Shown: positions 46,954-56,396, counted from the first letter of the stretch. The stretch: 64,000 nt of DNA from Oerskovia merdavium (GCF_014836755.1 NZ_JACSQF010000013.1:91585-155584), one strand, 5' to 3'. A program made the numbers and translations. The notes: generated by a model not told the origin, from the letters alone.

Positions 46954-49454
46954 TGTCCCAGAACGACACCCGGGGGCGGGTTGCCGGTGGTCCCGCCTGG
47001 CAGGGCCGGCCCGCGGGTCACACCACAGGCTCGACAGCGACGGGTACCCGCTCGAACGGGACGACGTCCCGAGCCCCGCGTGGCACGCGGGCTCCGCGGG
47101 CCCTCACGGGCTCGGGCGCCCTCGACGCGATCGCGCTCGTCGTGATGCTCGGCGCGGCGATCGTGGGGTTCGGTCCGGCGTGGGGCTCGACCGCGTACCT
47201 GCTCCCCGCCGTCGGCGGCATGGTCCTGGGCCTCGGCGTCGCATGGCTCGGCGCCTGGCGCCGCTGGGGCACGCTCAGCGTCACCGCGGCCGCGGTCCTC
47301 GTCTACGTGCTTCTCGGCGGTCCCTTCGCGCTGCCCGGCACCACGGTCGCCGGGGTCCTGCCGACCCTCGACACGTTCCGTGGCCTGCTGCTCGGTGCGG
47401 TGACGGGCTGGAAGGAGATCGTCACCTCGGTCCCGCCGCTCCAGTCGTTCCCGGAGCTGGGTGGAGTCCCGTTCCTCCTGCTCTTCATCGCGTCCATCGT
47501 CGCGGGCACGCTCGCGTGGCGGGTCCGCGACGCCCAGTGGGCGCTCGTCCCCGTCGCGCTGACGTTCGTCGCGGTGATCCTCGTGGGCACGGTCGAGCCC
47601 GCGCTGCCCGTGGTCCAGGGCCTCGTCCTGGTCGTCGTGGGTCTGCTGTGGGGCGCGTGGCGAGCGACCGAGGCGCGGCTCGGGGAGCACCAGGTCACGA
47701 CCGAGGCGAGCCTCGCGGCGACCCGGCGCCTGCGCTGGCACCGCGCCCGGGGCGGCGCCGCGATGCTCGCGCTCGGCGGGGTCGCCGCGGTCCTGCTCGT
47801 CCCCGTGCTCACCCCTGACACCGAGCGCACGGTCCTGCGGGAGAACGTCGTCCCGCCGCTCGAGCTGCACGAGTACGTCAGCCCGCTCGCGTCGTTCCGC
47901 AAGTACGCCAAGGAGATGACCGAGGACGAGCTGTTCACGGTCGAGGGCCTGCCTGCGGGTGCCCGCGTCCGCCTCGCGACGCTCGACGCGTACAACGGCG
48001 TCGTCTACGACGTCTCGAGCGGTGGGGCCGGGTCCGGGTCGGGGGTCTTCACCCGTGCCGGCGACCAGATCGCCACGGTCGCCAAGGGCACGCCGACCGA
48101 GGTCACGGTCACGATCGGCGCCTACCGGGGCGTGTGGGTGCCCGACGTCGGGTCGCTCGCCGGGATCGTCTACCAGGGCGAGCGGGCCGAGGCCCTGGGC
48201 TCGACCACCTACTACAACTCGACCACGGCGACCGGGGTCACGACGGCGGGGCTGCGCCCGGGCGACTCGTTCCGCCTCGACGCGCTCGTGGCGCCCGCCC
48301 CGTCGGCCGAGGACCTGCAGTCCTCGCGGGTCCTCGACGAGAAGCTCCCGCGCTCGATCAACGTCCCCGACTCGGTCGCAGGCAAGGCCGCGCAGTTCAT
48401 GGCCGAGGAGACGGACCCCGTCGTCCAGCTCGAGAACCTCAAGACCGGTCTCGTCGCGAGCGGCATCTTCTCGAGCGGTCTCGAGACACAGCTCCCCTCG
48501 CGCCCCGGGCACTCGGCCGAGCGCATCGACACGCTGCTCGCCGACGACGAGATGGTCGGTGACGACGAGCAGTTCGCGGTCGCGCTCGCCCTCATGGCGC
48601 AGTCCGCGGGGATCCCGGCGCGCGTCGTCATGGGCTTCTACCCGCCCGAGACCTGGGAGGAGGGCACGCCGTTCGTCGCCACGGGCGCCGACGTCCACGC
48701 CTGGGTCGAGGTGCCGTTCGAGGGCTACGGGTGGGTGCCGGTCGACGCCATCCCGGAGGAGGACAACAAGATCGAGCCCGAGCCCAAGAGCGACCAGGTG
48801 CCCAAGCCCCCGGTCCTCGAGGACCCGGAGCCGCCCGAGGAGCCCGCGGACGCCGAGGCCGGCACGGTCGACGACGAGGAGAAGAAGGACGATGCCGAGT
48901 CGTCCGGCTTCGACTGGGGTCAGGCCGCGCTCGTCGCGGTCGCGGTCACGGTGCCGCTGATCCTGCTCGCGCTCCCCCTGCTCCTGATCGTGGCCTTCAA
49001 GTCGCGGCGGCGGAAGCGGCGGCGCGAGGCCGAGCGGCCCGTCGACCGGATCAGCGGTGGCTGGCGTGAGGTGCTCGACGCCGCGACGGACCTGGGTGCG
49101 CCCGTCGCGGGAGGTGCGACGCGCCGGGAGGGCGCGGGCGCACTGTCCGAGTCGTTCCCCGCAGCCGCGGCACCGACGGTCACGCTCGCTCGGACGGCCG
49201 ACGCCCAGGTGTTCGGGACCGGCGACCCGAGCCCGCAGGAGATCGAGTCGTTCTGGACCGAGGTCGACGCGGTGCTGACCGGGATGCGGTCCACCCTGCC
49301 GCGCGGGCAGCGACTTCGCGCCGCGGTGTCGCTACGATCCCTGCGGGGCGCGCGGAGGTCCTGGCTCCCGGCCAGGTTCCGTCCCTCTCGACAGCCCGTC
49401 CGGTGGGCGCGTACGCCGGCGCCGGGTCCCGTCACGAAGCCAGGAGACAAGTGA
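46953..49454 (+). CDS. TgpA-like transglutaminase-fold membrane protein lacking the catalytic Cys
   Basis: An 833-residue protein with the TgpA layout: about six membrane segments (residues 53-290), an extracytoplasmic transglutaminase-like domain at about 430-610, a late membrane segment at about 655-685 and a C-terminal cytoplasmic tail. The core is recognisable as MAQSAGIPARVVMGF, then DVHAWVEVPFEGYGWVPVD, so the His and Asp of the triad are kept. At the nucleophile position, where the family has G-x-C-E-x-F-A, this protein reads VGDDEQFAVALA (48553-48588): Asp replaces Cys. It is therefore probably not an active transglutaminase and may be a binding or structural module. Start and stop overlap its neighbours. 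Confidence 0.88.
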   Translation: MSQNDTRGRVAGGPAWQGRPAGHTTGSTATGTRSNGTTSRAPRGTRAPRALTGSGALDAIALVVMLGAAIVGFGPAWGSTAYLLPAVGGMVLGLGVAWLGAWRRWGTLSVTAAAVLVYVLLGGPFALPGTTVAGVLPTLDTFRGLLLGAVTGWKEIVTSVPPLQSFPELGGVPFLLLFIASIVAGTLAWRVRDAQWALVPVALTFVAVILVGTVEPALPVVQGLVLVVVGLLWGAWRATEARLGEHQVTTEASLAATRRLRWHRARGGAAMLALGGVAAVLLVPVLTPDTERTVLRENVVPPLELHEYVSPLASFRKYAKEMTEDELFTVEGLPAGARVRLATLDAYNGVVYDVSSGGAGSGSGVFTRAGDQIATVAKGTPTEVTVTIGAYRGVWVPDVGSLAGIVYQGERAEALGSTTYYNSTTATGVTTAGLRPGDSFRLDALVAPAPSAEDLQSSRVLDEKLPRSINVPDSVAGKAAQFMAEETDPVVQLENLKTGLVASGIFSSGLETQLPSRPGHSAERIDTLLADDEMVGDDEQFAVALALMAQSAGIPARVVMGFYPPETWEEGTPFVATGADVHAWVEVPFEGYGWVPVDAIPEEDNKIEPEPKSDQVPKPPVLEDPEPPEEPADAEAGTVDDEEKKDDAESSGFDWGQAALVAVAVTVPLILLALPLLLIVAFKSRRRKRRREAERPVDRISGGWREVLDAATDLGAPVAGGATRREGAGALSESFPAAAAPTVTLARTADAQVFGTGDPSPQEIESFWTEVDAVLTGMRSTLPRGQRLRAAVSLRSLRGARRSWLPARFRPSRQPVRWARTPAPGPVTKPGDK

Positions 49455-51124
49455 TGTCCGAGACGACGACCTGCAGCGCCTGCGGCACGACGCAGGCCGC
49501 AGGGTCCGCGTTCTGCGCGGTCTGCGGGACGAGGTTCCCGCGCACCGGCAGCCCGTACGGGGCGGGTCCCGCGCAGGCGCCCGGGCCGGACCCCGTGTCG
49601 GAGCCCGCCCTCGGGGTCACGACCGAGCGCGAGGTCGCGGCCATGACCCAGCGCGCGCACGGCTTCCCCGTAGGTCCCTCGCAGCCCGGCGTGCCGGGCC
49701 TGTCTTCCGGAGCCGGAGCTCCCGGGGCGCTCGGCGTGCCCGGGTCGCTCGGCCTGCCCGCCATGTCCTCGTCGGCCGGAGGGCGCACGGCCCCCGTGGC
49801 CGGTGTCGGCCGCCGCTTCGTCGCGTTCCTCGTCGACTGTGCCGTGATCGGGCTCGTCGCCGGGGGAGTCGTGCTCGGTGGGCTGGCCGCCCTCGGCGTG
49901 CCGCTCACGGGTGGCATGACCGTCGCGACGCAGGCCCAGGCGGAGGAGCTGCTCGGGAGCGTGACGATCCTGTGGGCCGTGACCGGCGCGCTGGGGCTCG
50001 TCTACTGGCTCGGGATCTGGTTCTGGGAGGGGCGCACCGGCCGGACGATCGGCAACCTCCTGCTGGGGCTGCGCACGGTCCGGGCCGAGGACCGCTCGCC
50101 CCTGGGCTTCGGCCGCGCCGCACTGCGGTGGATCGTGATCGGTCTCGGGGCGATCGCGTGCGGCGTCGGAGAATTCCTCGTGGCGCTCTCCCCGGCCTTC
50201 GACAAGTCCGGCCGTGGGCAGGGCTGGCACGACAAGGCGGCCAAGGCCGTGGTCCTCGACGTCCGGGGGGCGGTGCTGTCCGCGCCCACGGGGCCGCACG
50301 CACCCGCAGAGCAGTTCGCAGCGATGCCCCCGACGGGTGCCTTCGCGACCCCCGCCGCCGGGTACGCGGCTCCGGCTGCCACGCCGGGCCAGTACTCGCC
50401 GACCCCGCCCGCGGGCTACGTGGCGCCGGTCGCGCCCGGATATCCCGGCGCGCAGCGGGCCCCGGTCGCGCCCGACCCGTGGGCGTTCGGAGCTGCTCCG
50501 GCGCCCCAGGCGGGCGTCCAGGGTGGCCTGATCACGGGAGTCCCGGGGGCCCCCGGGGGACCCGCTGCCCAGGTGGCGCCCTCCGCTCCCGCGGACGCTC
50601 CGTCGTCGGGCGGGGGACTTCCCGGCCCGACGGCGCAGCCTCCCGTGTCCTACGCCGCACCTTCCGCTCCGCCCCAGCAGGCGCCCGCCGCACCTGCCGC
50701 CCCCGTGGCGAGCGCCGCGGCGGCCGACGAGGATCCCGACTGGGACAGCACCCGGTTCAGCGTGAGCGACGTCCGGCGGGACACCCCGGACGGGTTCGTG
50801 CTCGAGCTCGAGTCGGGCCGTCGGGTCACCGTGACGGGCTCGGCGCTGATCGGCCGCAACCCGCAGGCGACCGGGGAGGGCTCCGTGGTCCTGGTCGCCG
50901 TCGAGGACCCGACCCGCTCGGTCTCCAAGACGCATGCCGAGATGGGCGTCGACGCGGACGGGCTCTGGCTCGTCGACCGCGGTTCGACGAACGGGACCAT
51001 CCTGACCCGCCCCGGTGGCGCCCCTCAGGTGCTCGAGGCCGGCGTCCGGGCCGTCGTGACCGTGGGGTCCGTGGTGCAGGTCGGCGACCGCCGACTCACG
51101 GTCCACCCGGGTGGTGCCGCGTGA
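49454..51124 (+). CDS. Zinc-ribbon, RDD and FHA domain membrane protein
   Basis: A 556-residue protein. It begins with a zinc ribbon (CSACGTTQAAGSAFCAVCG), then a Gly/Pro/Ser-rich linker, an RDD domain with membrane segments at about 118-225 (GVGRRFVAFLVDCAVIGLV; EGRTGRTIGNLLLGLRTV), and a long Pro/Ala-rich linker. The last part is an FHA domain, about 445-550 (ALIGRNPQ, SVSKTHAEM, DRGSTNGT), with the phosphothreonine-binding Arg, Ser and Asn in place. It is a candidate target or reader of the kinase encoded downstream. TGATG couples it to the upstream gene, and its stop overlaps the phosphatase GTG. Confidence 0.92.
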   Translation: MSETTTCSACGTTQAAGSAFCAVCGTRFPRTGSPYGAGPAQAPGPDPVSEPALGVTTEREVAAMTQRAHGFPVGPSQPGVPGLSSGAGAPGALGVPGSLGLPAMSSSAGGRTAPVAGVGRRFVAFLVDCAVIGLVAGGVVLGGLAALGVPLTGGMTVATQAQAEELLGSVTILWAVTGALGLVYWLGIWFWEGRTGRTIGNLLLGLRTVRAEDRSPLGFGRAALRWIVIGLGAIACGVGEFLVALSPAFDKSGRGQGWHDKAAKAVVLDVRGAVLSAPTGPHAPAEQFAAMPPTGAFATPAAGYAAPAATPGQYSPTPPAGYVAPVAPGYPGAQRAPVAPDPWAFGAAPAPQAGVQGGLITGVPGAPGGPAAQVAPSAPADAPSSGGGLPGPTAQPPVSYAAPSAPPQQAPAAPAAPVASAAAADEDPDWDSTRFSVSDVRRDTPDGFVLELESGRRVTVTGSALIGRNPQATGEGSVVLVAVEDPTRSVSKTHAEMGVDADGLWLVDRGSTNGTILTRPGGAPQVLEAGVRAVVTVGSVVQVGDRRLTVHPGGAA

Positions 51125-51963
51125 GCGCGAGCACGACCGGGGTGCACCTGGCCTGGGGGGCGAGCTCTCACCGCGGGGCCCGCCGGCTCCTCAACGAGGA
51201 CCGCTTCCTCGCGGACCGGTCGGTCTTCTTCGTGGCCGACGGCATGGGCGGGCACGACGCGGGCGAGGTCGCGAGCGCCGCGGCGATCGACGCGCTGCGC
51301 CCGCTCGGGGCGCTCGGCAAGGTCGGCCCGGAGGACGTCCGTGAACGGTTGGGCGTCGCCCAGGACGACGTGCGGGCGATCAGTACCGAACCGGGCCGGG
51401 GGGCCGGGACGACCGTGACGGGTGTCGTGGTGGCCGAGCAGGAGGGCGTGCCGTACTGGCTCGTGGTGAACATCGGCGACTCGCGGACGTACCAGATGTC
51501 GCACGGTGTCCTCGAGCAGCTCAGCGTCGACCACTCGGAGGTCCAGGAGATGGTGGACGCCGGCCTGCTCACCCCGACCCAGGCGCTCACGCACCCGCGA
51601 CGTCACGTCGTGACGCGAGCCGTCGGGGCCGCGCTCCCGCCCGAACCGGACTTCTGCTGGATCCCCATCGAGGCGAGGGACCGCATGCTCGTGTGCTCCG
51701 ACGGCCTGACGGGCGAGCTGTCGGACGAACGGATCGCCGAGATCCTCCTGGCACAGCCCGACCCCCAGTGCGCGGCCGACCTGCTGGTCAACGAGGCCAT
51801 CGTCGCTGGTGGTCGCGATAACATCACCGTGGTCGTCGTCGACGCGACCGGGGCGTGGCAGGACACCAGCGACGGGTCCACGACCCCCCGGGACGCCCTG
51901 GGCTACACCGATGAGGACACCTTGCCGCGCGAGATCCACTTGCAGATGGGGGACAGGTCGTGA
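51121..51963 (+). CDS. PP2C-family Ser/Thr protein phosphatase
   Basis: A 280-residue soluble phosphatase of the PPM/PP2C family. Metal-binding motifs are complete: LNEDRFL, VADGMGGHDAGE, VNIGDSRTY, LVCSDGLTGEL and GGRDNITVVVVD. It probably reverses the phosphorylation made by the kinase at 53858. It lacks a membrane segment. GTG overlaps the RDD-FHA gene, and the stop overlaps the next GTG. Confidence 0.95.
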   Translation: MSASTTGVHLAWGASSHRGARRLLNEDRFLADRSVFFVADGMGGHDAGEVASAAAIDALRPLGALGKVGPEDVRERLGVAQDDVRAISTEPGRGAGTTVTGVVVAEQEGVPYWLVVNIGDSRTYQMSHGVLEQLSVDHSEVQEMVDAGLLTPTQALTHPRRHVVTRAVGAALPPEPDFCWIPIEARDRMLVCSDGLTGELSDERIAEILLAQPDPQCAADLLVNEAIVAGGRDNITVVVVDATGAWQDTSDGSTTPRDALGYTDEDTLPREIHLQMGDRS

Positions 51964-53861
51964 GACTGCGCTACGACACGGGGAGCGCGTTCGGGTTCGT
52001 CCGAGGCGGGGCGATCGTCGTCCTGCCCGACGGCGCGACGAGCGAGCTCGTGCGGGCCCTGTGGGATCGGCTCGACGCGTCGGGCGACGCGGAGACCGAG
52101 GTCATCGAGGTCATCCAGCTGCTGACCGTCGTCCTGGGCGCCACGCTGCGCACCATGCCGTCGTTCGCGGTCGCCGTGGTCTCCGGGCGGCGCGTCCAGG
52201 TCGCGGTGCGCGGCGACGTCTCTGTCACCCTGCGCACCCCGACCGGGAGCATCCACGTGGACGGCGACGACGTCTCGACGTGGTCCGAGCGCACCGTGGA
52301 GAGCGTCGAGGCGGTCGCAGTACAGCTCGGCGTCGACCCCGTGACGGACCTCGAGGCCACGGCGGGCCAGGTCGCCCTGGTCGGGCTGCCCCTGCGGGAG
52401 GGCGTCGTGCTGGCGTCCAGGATCGTGCAGGACCTCGTGGAGGTTCCCTCGGCTCCGGTCGCCGAGCCTTCGACGGCGCAGCTCCCCGAGGTCGCCGACG
52501 CTCCGGCGCGCGTCCCTGCGCCCCTGTCGCTCGACGCGCTCGCCTGGGGGCCGCCGCCTGCCGCTCCTGCGGTCGAGCCGTCGTCGGCGGACGCAGTGGT
52601 CGCGAGCCCGGCGGGTCTGGCCGGTACTCCCCTCGCGGGTGACGGGCCGGGCGACGAGGTTCTCGGGGCGGAGGATGCACTGCGGGACGCTCTGGTCGCG
52701 CACGCTCCCGTGGACCCGGTGGGGCACAGCCCGGGAGCGGCGGTCGACCGTGACCAGGTCGACGCGTCCGAGGAGACCATCGCCCCCGAGGCCACGATCG
52801 CTCCCGAGGCCACGATCGCTCCCGACCTCGAGCGACCGGCCCCAGCGGTCGAGAGCCCTGCCCTGCTGGACGGCGCCTCGCCCGGCGTCGGCCCCGTGCC
52901 TGCCCCTCCGGCCGAGGCAGAGACGGGGTACGGCCACCTCTGGGAGTGGCGGGGGCCGGGCGGGCGGCGGGTCGAGGACGCTGCGATCCGGGTCGACGAG
53001 GACGGTCAGGACGAGGACGCGAGCGGCCCTGCGCCCTCCGTGCCGCCCGTCGCCCCCGGTACGCCAGAAGGCTCCGCGCCGTCGTCCGACGACGAGCCCG
53101 AGGACGAGGCCGGCATGATCGCCGGCGTCCCGCGCGAGTGGACCGGGGCGACACCGGCCGCCGCGGCCCGCGCCTTCGACGTCGCGCACGAGCCGAGCGC
53201 GATCGCACCGGCCCCGAATCTCGCTGCGGAGGCCGACGACCACGACGGGCACACGGTCTTCTCGTCGGTCATCGCGGACCTCCGGGCCCAGGTCGGCGGT
53301 GCGGGGGTACCTCCGCTCCCCGCCCCGACCCCGGCTCCGGAGGCGCCCCCCGCGCCGCCGGCCGGGGCAGGGCCCATCTTCTCGCCGCCACCCGCTCCCG
53401 GGTCGCAGCAGATCCTCGCGCGCGTGTGCCGCGAGGAGCATGCCAATCCTGCGTCGCGCGACACGTGCGGCCGCTGTGGCGCCCCGCTCGACGGCGACGC
53501 CCACCTGGTCACGCGCCCGTCGCTCGGCCGCTTCACGTTGTCCAACGGTCAGGTCGTCGAGCTCGACCGTCCCGTGGTCCTGGGGCGCAGACCCCGGACC
53601 ACGCGCGCGCAGAGCAACGACCTGCCCCGGCTCGTGGCCGTCCCCAGCCCTGAGCAGGACATCTCGCGCTCGCACGTCGAGATCCAGCTCGAGGGCTGGC
53701 ACGTCCTGGTGTGCGACCTCAACACGACCAACGGCACCACGGTCCTGCGCCCCGGCCAGCCGCCACGCCGCCTGCACCCCGGTGAGCCCATGATGGTCGC
53801 GTCCCACGACGTCGTCGACGTCGGCGACGGCGTGACGTTCGTCTTCGAAGGACTGCTATGA
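51960..53861 (+). CDS. FHA domain protein with zinc ribbon
   Basis: A 633-residue protein without a clear membrane segment. The first 150 residues form an alpha/beta domain I do not recognise (starting RLRYDTGSAFGFVRGG). A long acidic Pro/Ala-rich linker includes a short tandem repeat (ETIAPEATIAPEATIAPD). Near residue 490 there is a zinc ribbon with ligands in VCREEHANP and CGRCGAPL. A C-terminal FHA domain follows (about 510-630: VVLGRRP, DISRSHVEIQ, LNTTNGT). The FHA Arg, Ser and Asn are present. It overlaps both the phosphatase and the kinase genes and is a likely phosphothreonine reader. Confidence 0.9.
   Translation: MRLRYDTGSAFGFVRGGAIVVLPDGATSELVRALWDRLDASGDAETEVIEVIQLLTVVLGATLRTMPSFAVAVVSGRRVQVAVRGDVSVTLRTPTGSIHVDGDDVSTWSERTVESVEAVAVQLGVDPVTDLEATAGQVALVGLPLREGVVLASRIVQDLVEVPSAPVAEPSTAQLPEVADAPARVPAPLSLDALAWGPPPAAPAVEPSSADAVVASPAGLAGTPLAGDGPGDEVLGAEDALRDALVAHAPVDPVGHSPGAAVDRDQVDASEETIAPEATIAPEATIAPDLERPAPAVESPALLDGASPGVGPVPAPPAEAETGYGHLWEWRGPGGRRVEDAAIRVDEDGQDEDASGPAPSVPPVAPGTPEGSAPSSDDEPEDEAGMIAGVPREWTGATPAAAARAFDVAHEPSAIAPAPNLAAEADDHDGHTVFSSVIADLRAQVGGAGVPPLPAPTPAPEAPPAPPAGAGPIFSPPPAPGSQQILARVCREEHANPASRDTCGRCGAPLDGDAHLVTRPSLGRFTLSNGQVVELDRPVVLGRRPRTTRAQSNDLPRLVAVPSPEQDISRSHVEIQLEGWHVLVCDLNTTNGTTVLRPGQPPRRLHPGEPMMVASHDVVDVGDGVTFVFEGLL
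52770..52823 (+). repeat. Three 18-bp tandem units in the FHA-protein linker
   Basis: Units at 52770, 52788 and 52806 encode E-(E/A)-T-I-A-P. The last two are identical in DNA (gaggccacgatcgctccc), so the array is recent and may vary between strains. Confidence 0.8.
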
Positions 53862-55663
53862 GCTCCAAGCGCGCCCCGTCGCCGCCGCCCCTGATCGACG
53901 GGTACGAGTACGTCTCGGTCGTCGGCTCCGGCGGCTTCTCCGACGTCTTCCTGTACCAGCAGCAGCGTCCGCGGCGGCGCGTCGCGATCAAGGTCCTGCT
54001 GCACGAGTGGTCGAGCGAGTCCCAGCGCGCGGCGTTCGACGTCGAGGCCGACCTCATGGCGACGCTGTCGACCCACCCGTCGATCGTGACGATGTACGAG
54101 GCGAGCGTCGCGTCCGACGGCCGGCCCTACCTCGCGATGGAGTACTGCTCGCGGCCCAACCTCGGCGCGCGCTACCGGACCGAGCGGCTCAGCGTGGCCG
54201 AGGTCCTGCGGATCGCCGTCCAGATCGCCGGCGCGGTCGAGACCGCGCACCGGGCCGGGATCCTGCACCGCGACATCAAGCCTGCGAACATCCTGGTCAC
54301 CGAGTACGGACACCCGGCGCTCACAGACTTCGGTATCTCCTCGACGCTCGACGACGCGTCCCGGGCCGAGGGCATGTCCATCCCGTGGTCGCCCCCCGAG
54401 TCGTTCGCCGAGAACCCGTGGGCGGGCAAGGAGACCGACGTCTGGGCGCTGGCCGCCACGACCTACACCCTGCTGGCCGGGCGCGCGCCGTTCGAGCTCC
54501 CCGGCGGGTCCAACTCGAGCGCGAGCCTCATCACCCGCATCGAGTCGACGCCGCTGCTGCCGACGGGACGCACCGACGTCCCGGCCTCGCTCGAGCGGGT
54601 GCTCGGCACGGCGATGGCCAAGAACCCCGCGTCGCGCTACCCGAGCATGCTCGCGTTCGCGCGTGCGCTCCAGCAGGTCCAGAACGAGCTGTCGTACGCC
54701 GTCACCCCGATCGACGTCCTCGACGACTCGGGCCTCACGCAGGAGGACGAGCCCGACGACGACGGCGGCACGCGGCTGCGCGCGATCGTCTCGATCGACC
54801 CTCGGGGAGTCCCGGGCGGAACGTCCGGCTCGCACCCGTCGGGCGGCCGGACCACGACGAACGGGACGACCCCCGTCTACCGGCAGGACCCGTCGCAGCT
54901 TCCGTACGCCCCCGTGACCTCGAGCGGGCGTGCGCAGCTCGCGACCGGGACACAGTCCGCGGGCCAGTACGGCACCCCGGTGGGTTCGGTCGCGGCGCCG
55001 CAGGCGCCGGCGCAGCCCACCCCCTACCAGCAGGCGCCCGTGCTGCCGACCCATGTGCCGCCGTCGGGGGGCGGGTTCGTCCCGCAGCGGCCCGCGCCGG
55101 GTGGCGCCCCGCAGCACACGGGGGCCTGGGGTCCACCGGTCGACGACACCGTGCACCGTGTCGGCGTCGAGGCGCCCCTGGACCCCGGGCCGTCCGCGGC
55201 CCCCGCGCCCAGGCGGCAGGTCTGGCCGCTCCTGGTCGCCGCAGGTGTCCTGGTGCTCGTGGTGGTCGGGATCTTCGTGCTCCTCAACCCGCCCGGTGGG
55301 GGTCAGGCAGAAGCGGACACCGACGACCGGCCGAGTGCCGAGAACTCCGAGGCGGCCGATGCGGGCGACCTCCCGAACGACAACCTGGGCGACATCGTGC
55401 ACCCCGTCACGACCGTGACGTCCGGGTACGTGGACGACCTGGGGCAGGTGGCCTTCAAGATCGAGTACCCCGAGGGCTGGCAGGAGGGCGACATGTTCTC
55501 GATCCGTCGGGTCGAGGACCCGACGGCCGACGAGAAGCCCGAGGAGGTGTCCTTCAACGTGGTGAGGTACGAGGCGGCGAAGGGCGAGAAGGTCTGCATC
55601 GAGATCACGGTCAAGCGCGACGGAAGACCGTCCAAGCCCTTCACGAAGTGCGAGCCGGAATGA
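53858..55663 (+). CDS. Transmembrane Ser/Thr protein kinase (PknB/Pkb2 type)
   Basis: A 601-residue Hanks-type kinase. The cytoplasmic domain (about 10-285) is complete: glycine loop VVGSGGFSDVFL, catalytic Lys in VAIKVLL, HRDIKPANILV, the DFG of LTDFGISS, and a PPE in place of APE. A Pro/Gln/Thr-rich juxtamembrane linker follows, then one membrane segment at about 452-472 and an extracellular domain of about 125 residues with two Cys near the end (KVCIEI and FTKCEPE) that could form a disulfide. There are no PASTA repeats. Its neighbours (PP2C, three FHA proteins) define a phosphorylation circuit. It matches the pkb2 gene of the bifidobacterial PFNA cluster. Confidence 0.94.
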   Translation: MSSKRAPSPPPLIDGYEYVSVVGSGGFSDVFLYQQQRPRRRVAIKVLLHEWSSESQRAAFDVEADLMATLSTHPSIVTMYEASVASDGRPYLAMEYCSRPNLGARYRTERLSVAEVLRIAVQIAGAVETAHRAGILHRDIKPANILVTEYGHPALTDFGISSTLDDASRAEGMSIPWSPPESFAENPWAGKETDVWALAATTYTLLAGRAPFELPGGSNSSASLITRIESTPLLPTGRTDVPASLERVLGTAMAKNPASRYPSMLAFARALQQVQNELSYAVTPIDVLDDSGLTQEDEPDDDGGTRLRAIVSIDPRGVPGGTSGSHPSGGRTTTNGTTPVYRQDPSQLPYAPVTSSGRAQLATGTQSAGQYGTPVGSVAAPQAPAQPTPYQQAPVLPTHVPPSGGGFVPQRPAPGGAPQHTGAWGPPVDDTVHRVGVEAPLDPGPSAAPAPRRQVWPLLVAAGVLVLVVVGIFVLLNPPGGGQAEADTDDRPSAENSEAADAGDLPNDNLGDIVHPVTTVTSGYVDDLGQVAFKIEYPEGWQEGDMFSIRRVEDPTADEKPEEVSFNVVRYEAAKGEKVCIEITVKRDGRPSKPFTKCEPE

Positions 55664-56352
55664 GCGACCTCGCGATCGAGTTCTGCGGCGAGTGGTTCCG
55701 CCCCGTGCCCGGGGAGGAGTTCGACATCGGGCGCGACGGCGACCTCGAGATCGAGGACAACCCCTACCTGCACCGACGCTTCCTGCGGATCACGCACGAG
55801 AACGGGATCTGGTGGCTCGCGAACGTGGGCTCGCTCATCTCCGCGACCATCTGCGACGCGGGCGGGGGAGTGCAGTCCTGGCTGTCGCCGGGCAACAGGC
55901 TCCCGCTCGTCTTCGCCTCGACCTCGATCGTCTTCACCGCGGGCCCCACGACCTACGAGGTCATGGTCCAGCTCGCGGGCGCCCCGTACCAGGAGATCCG
56001 CTCGGAGGAGCCTGCCGACGGCGCGACCACGATCGGCATGACGAGCTTCACGGTCAGCCAGAAGCAGCTCATGGTCGCGCTCGCCGAGCCCATGCTCCGT
56101 CGGGACGGGACAGGACTCTCGGAGATCCCGACCTCGGCGGACGCCGCGCGTCGGCTCGGATGGGCCACGACGCGGTTCAACCGCAAGCTCGACAACGTGT
56201 GCGACAAGCTCGACCGGATCGGCGTCAAGGGCCTGCGTGGAGGTCCGGGCGCGCTCGCCACGAACCGGCGCGCTCGCCTCGTCGAGTACGCGGTCGCGTC
56301 GCGGCTCGTGACCTCCGACGACCTCTCCCTGCTCGACCTGCCGAGCGACTGA
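55660..56352 (+). CDS. FHA-like domain fused to a helix-turn-helix-like domain
   Basis: A 230-residue protein. The first 105 residues look like a degenerate FHA domain: EEFDIGRDGDLEIEDNPYLH, HRRFLRI and WWLANVGS. The normal FHA His/Asn positions are only partly kept. Residues about 125-215 are helical and resemble a winged or sigma-type HTH: SQKQLMVALAEPML, TSADAARRLGW, TTRFNRKLDNVCDKL. I do not recognise a named family. It could link phosphorylation to transcription or act as a protein-binding adaptor for the ATPase encoded next. The ATG overlaps the kinase stop; a 64-base gap with a small hairpin separates it from eccC. Confidence 0.75.
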   Translation: MSDLAIEFCGEWFRPVPGEEFDIGRDGDLEIEDNPYLHRRFLRITHENGIWWLANVGSLISATICDAGGGVQSWLSPGNRLPLVFASTSIVFTAGPTTYEVMVQLAGAPYQEIRSEEPADGATTIGMTSFTVSQKQLMVALAEPMLRRDGTGLSEIPTSADAARRLGWATTRFNRKLDNVCDKLDRIGVKGLRGGPGALATNRRARLVEYAVASRLVTSDDLSLLDLPSD

Positions 56353-56380
56353 CCACCGGGACACGTTCCCCCCGACCGTC

Positions 56381-56396
56381 CCGGCGCTCGCGCCGG
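56381..56396 (+). other. Small hairpin between the kinase module and eccC-like gene
   Basis: CCGGCG-CTCG-CGCCGG, a perfect 6-bp stem in the first non-overlapping gap after a run of coupled genes. It could attenuate readthrough into the secretion module. Confidence 0.35.
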
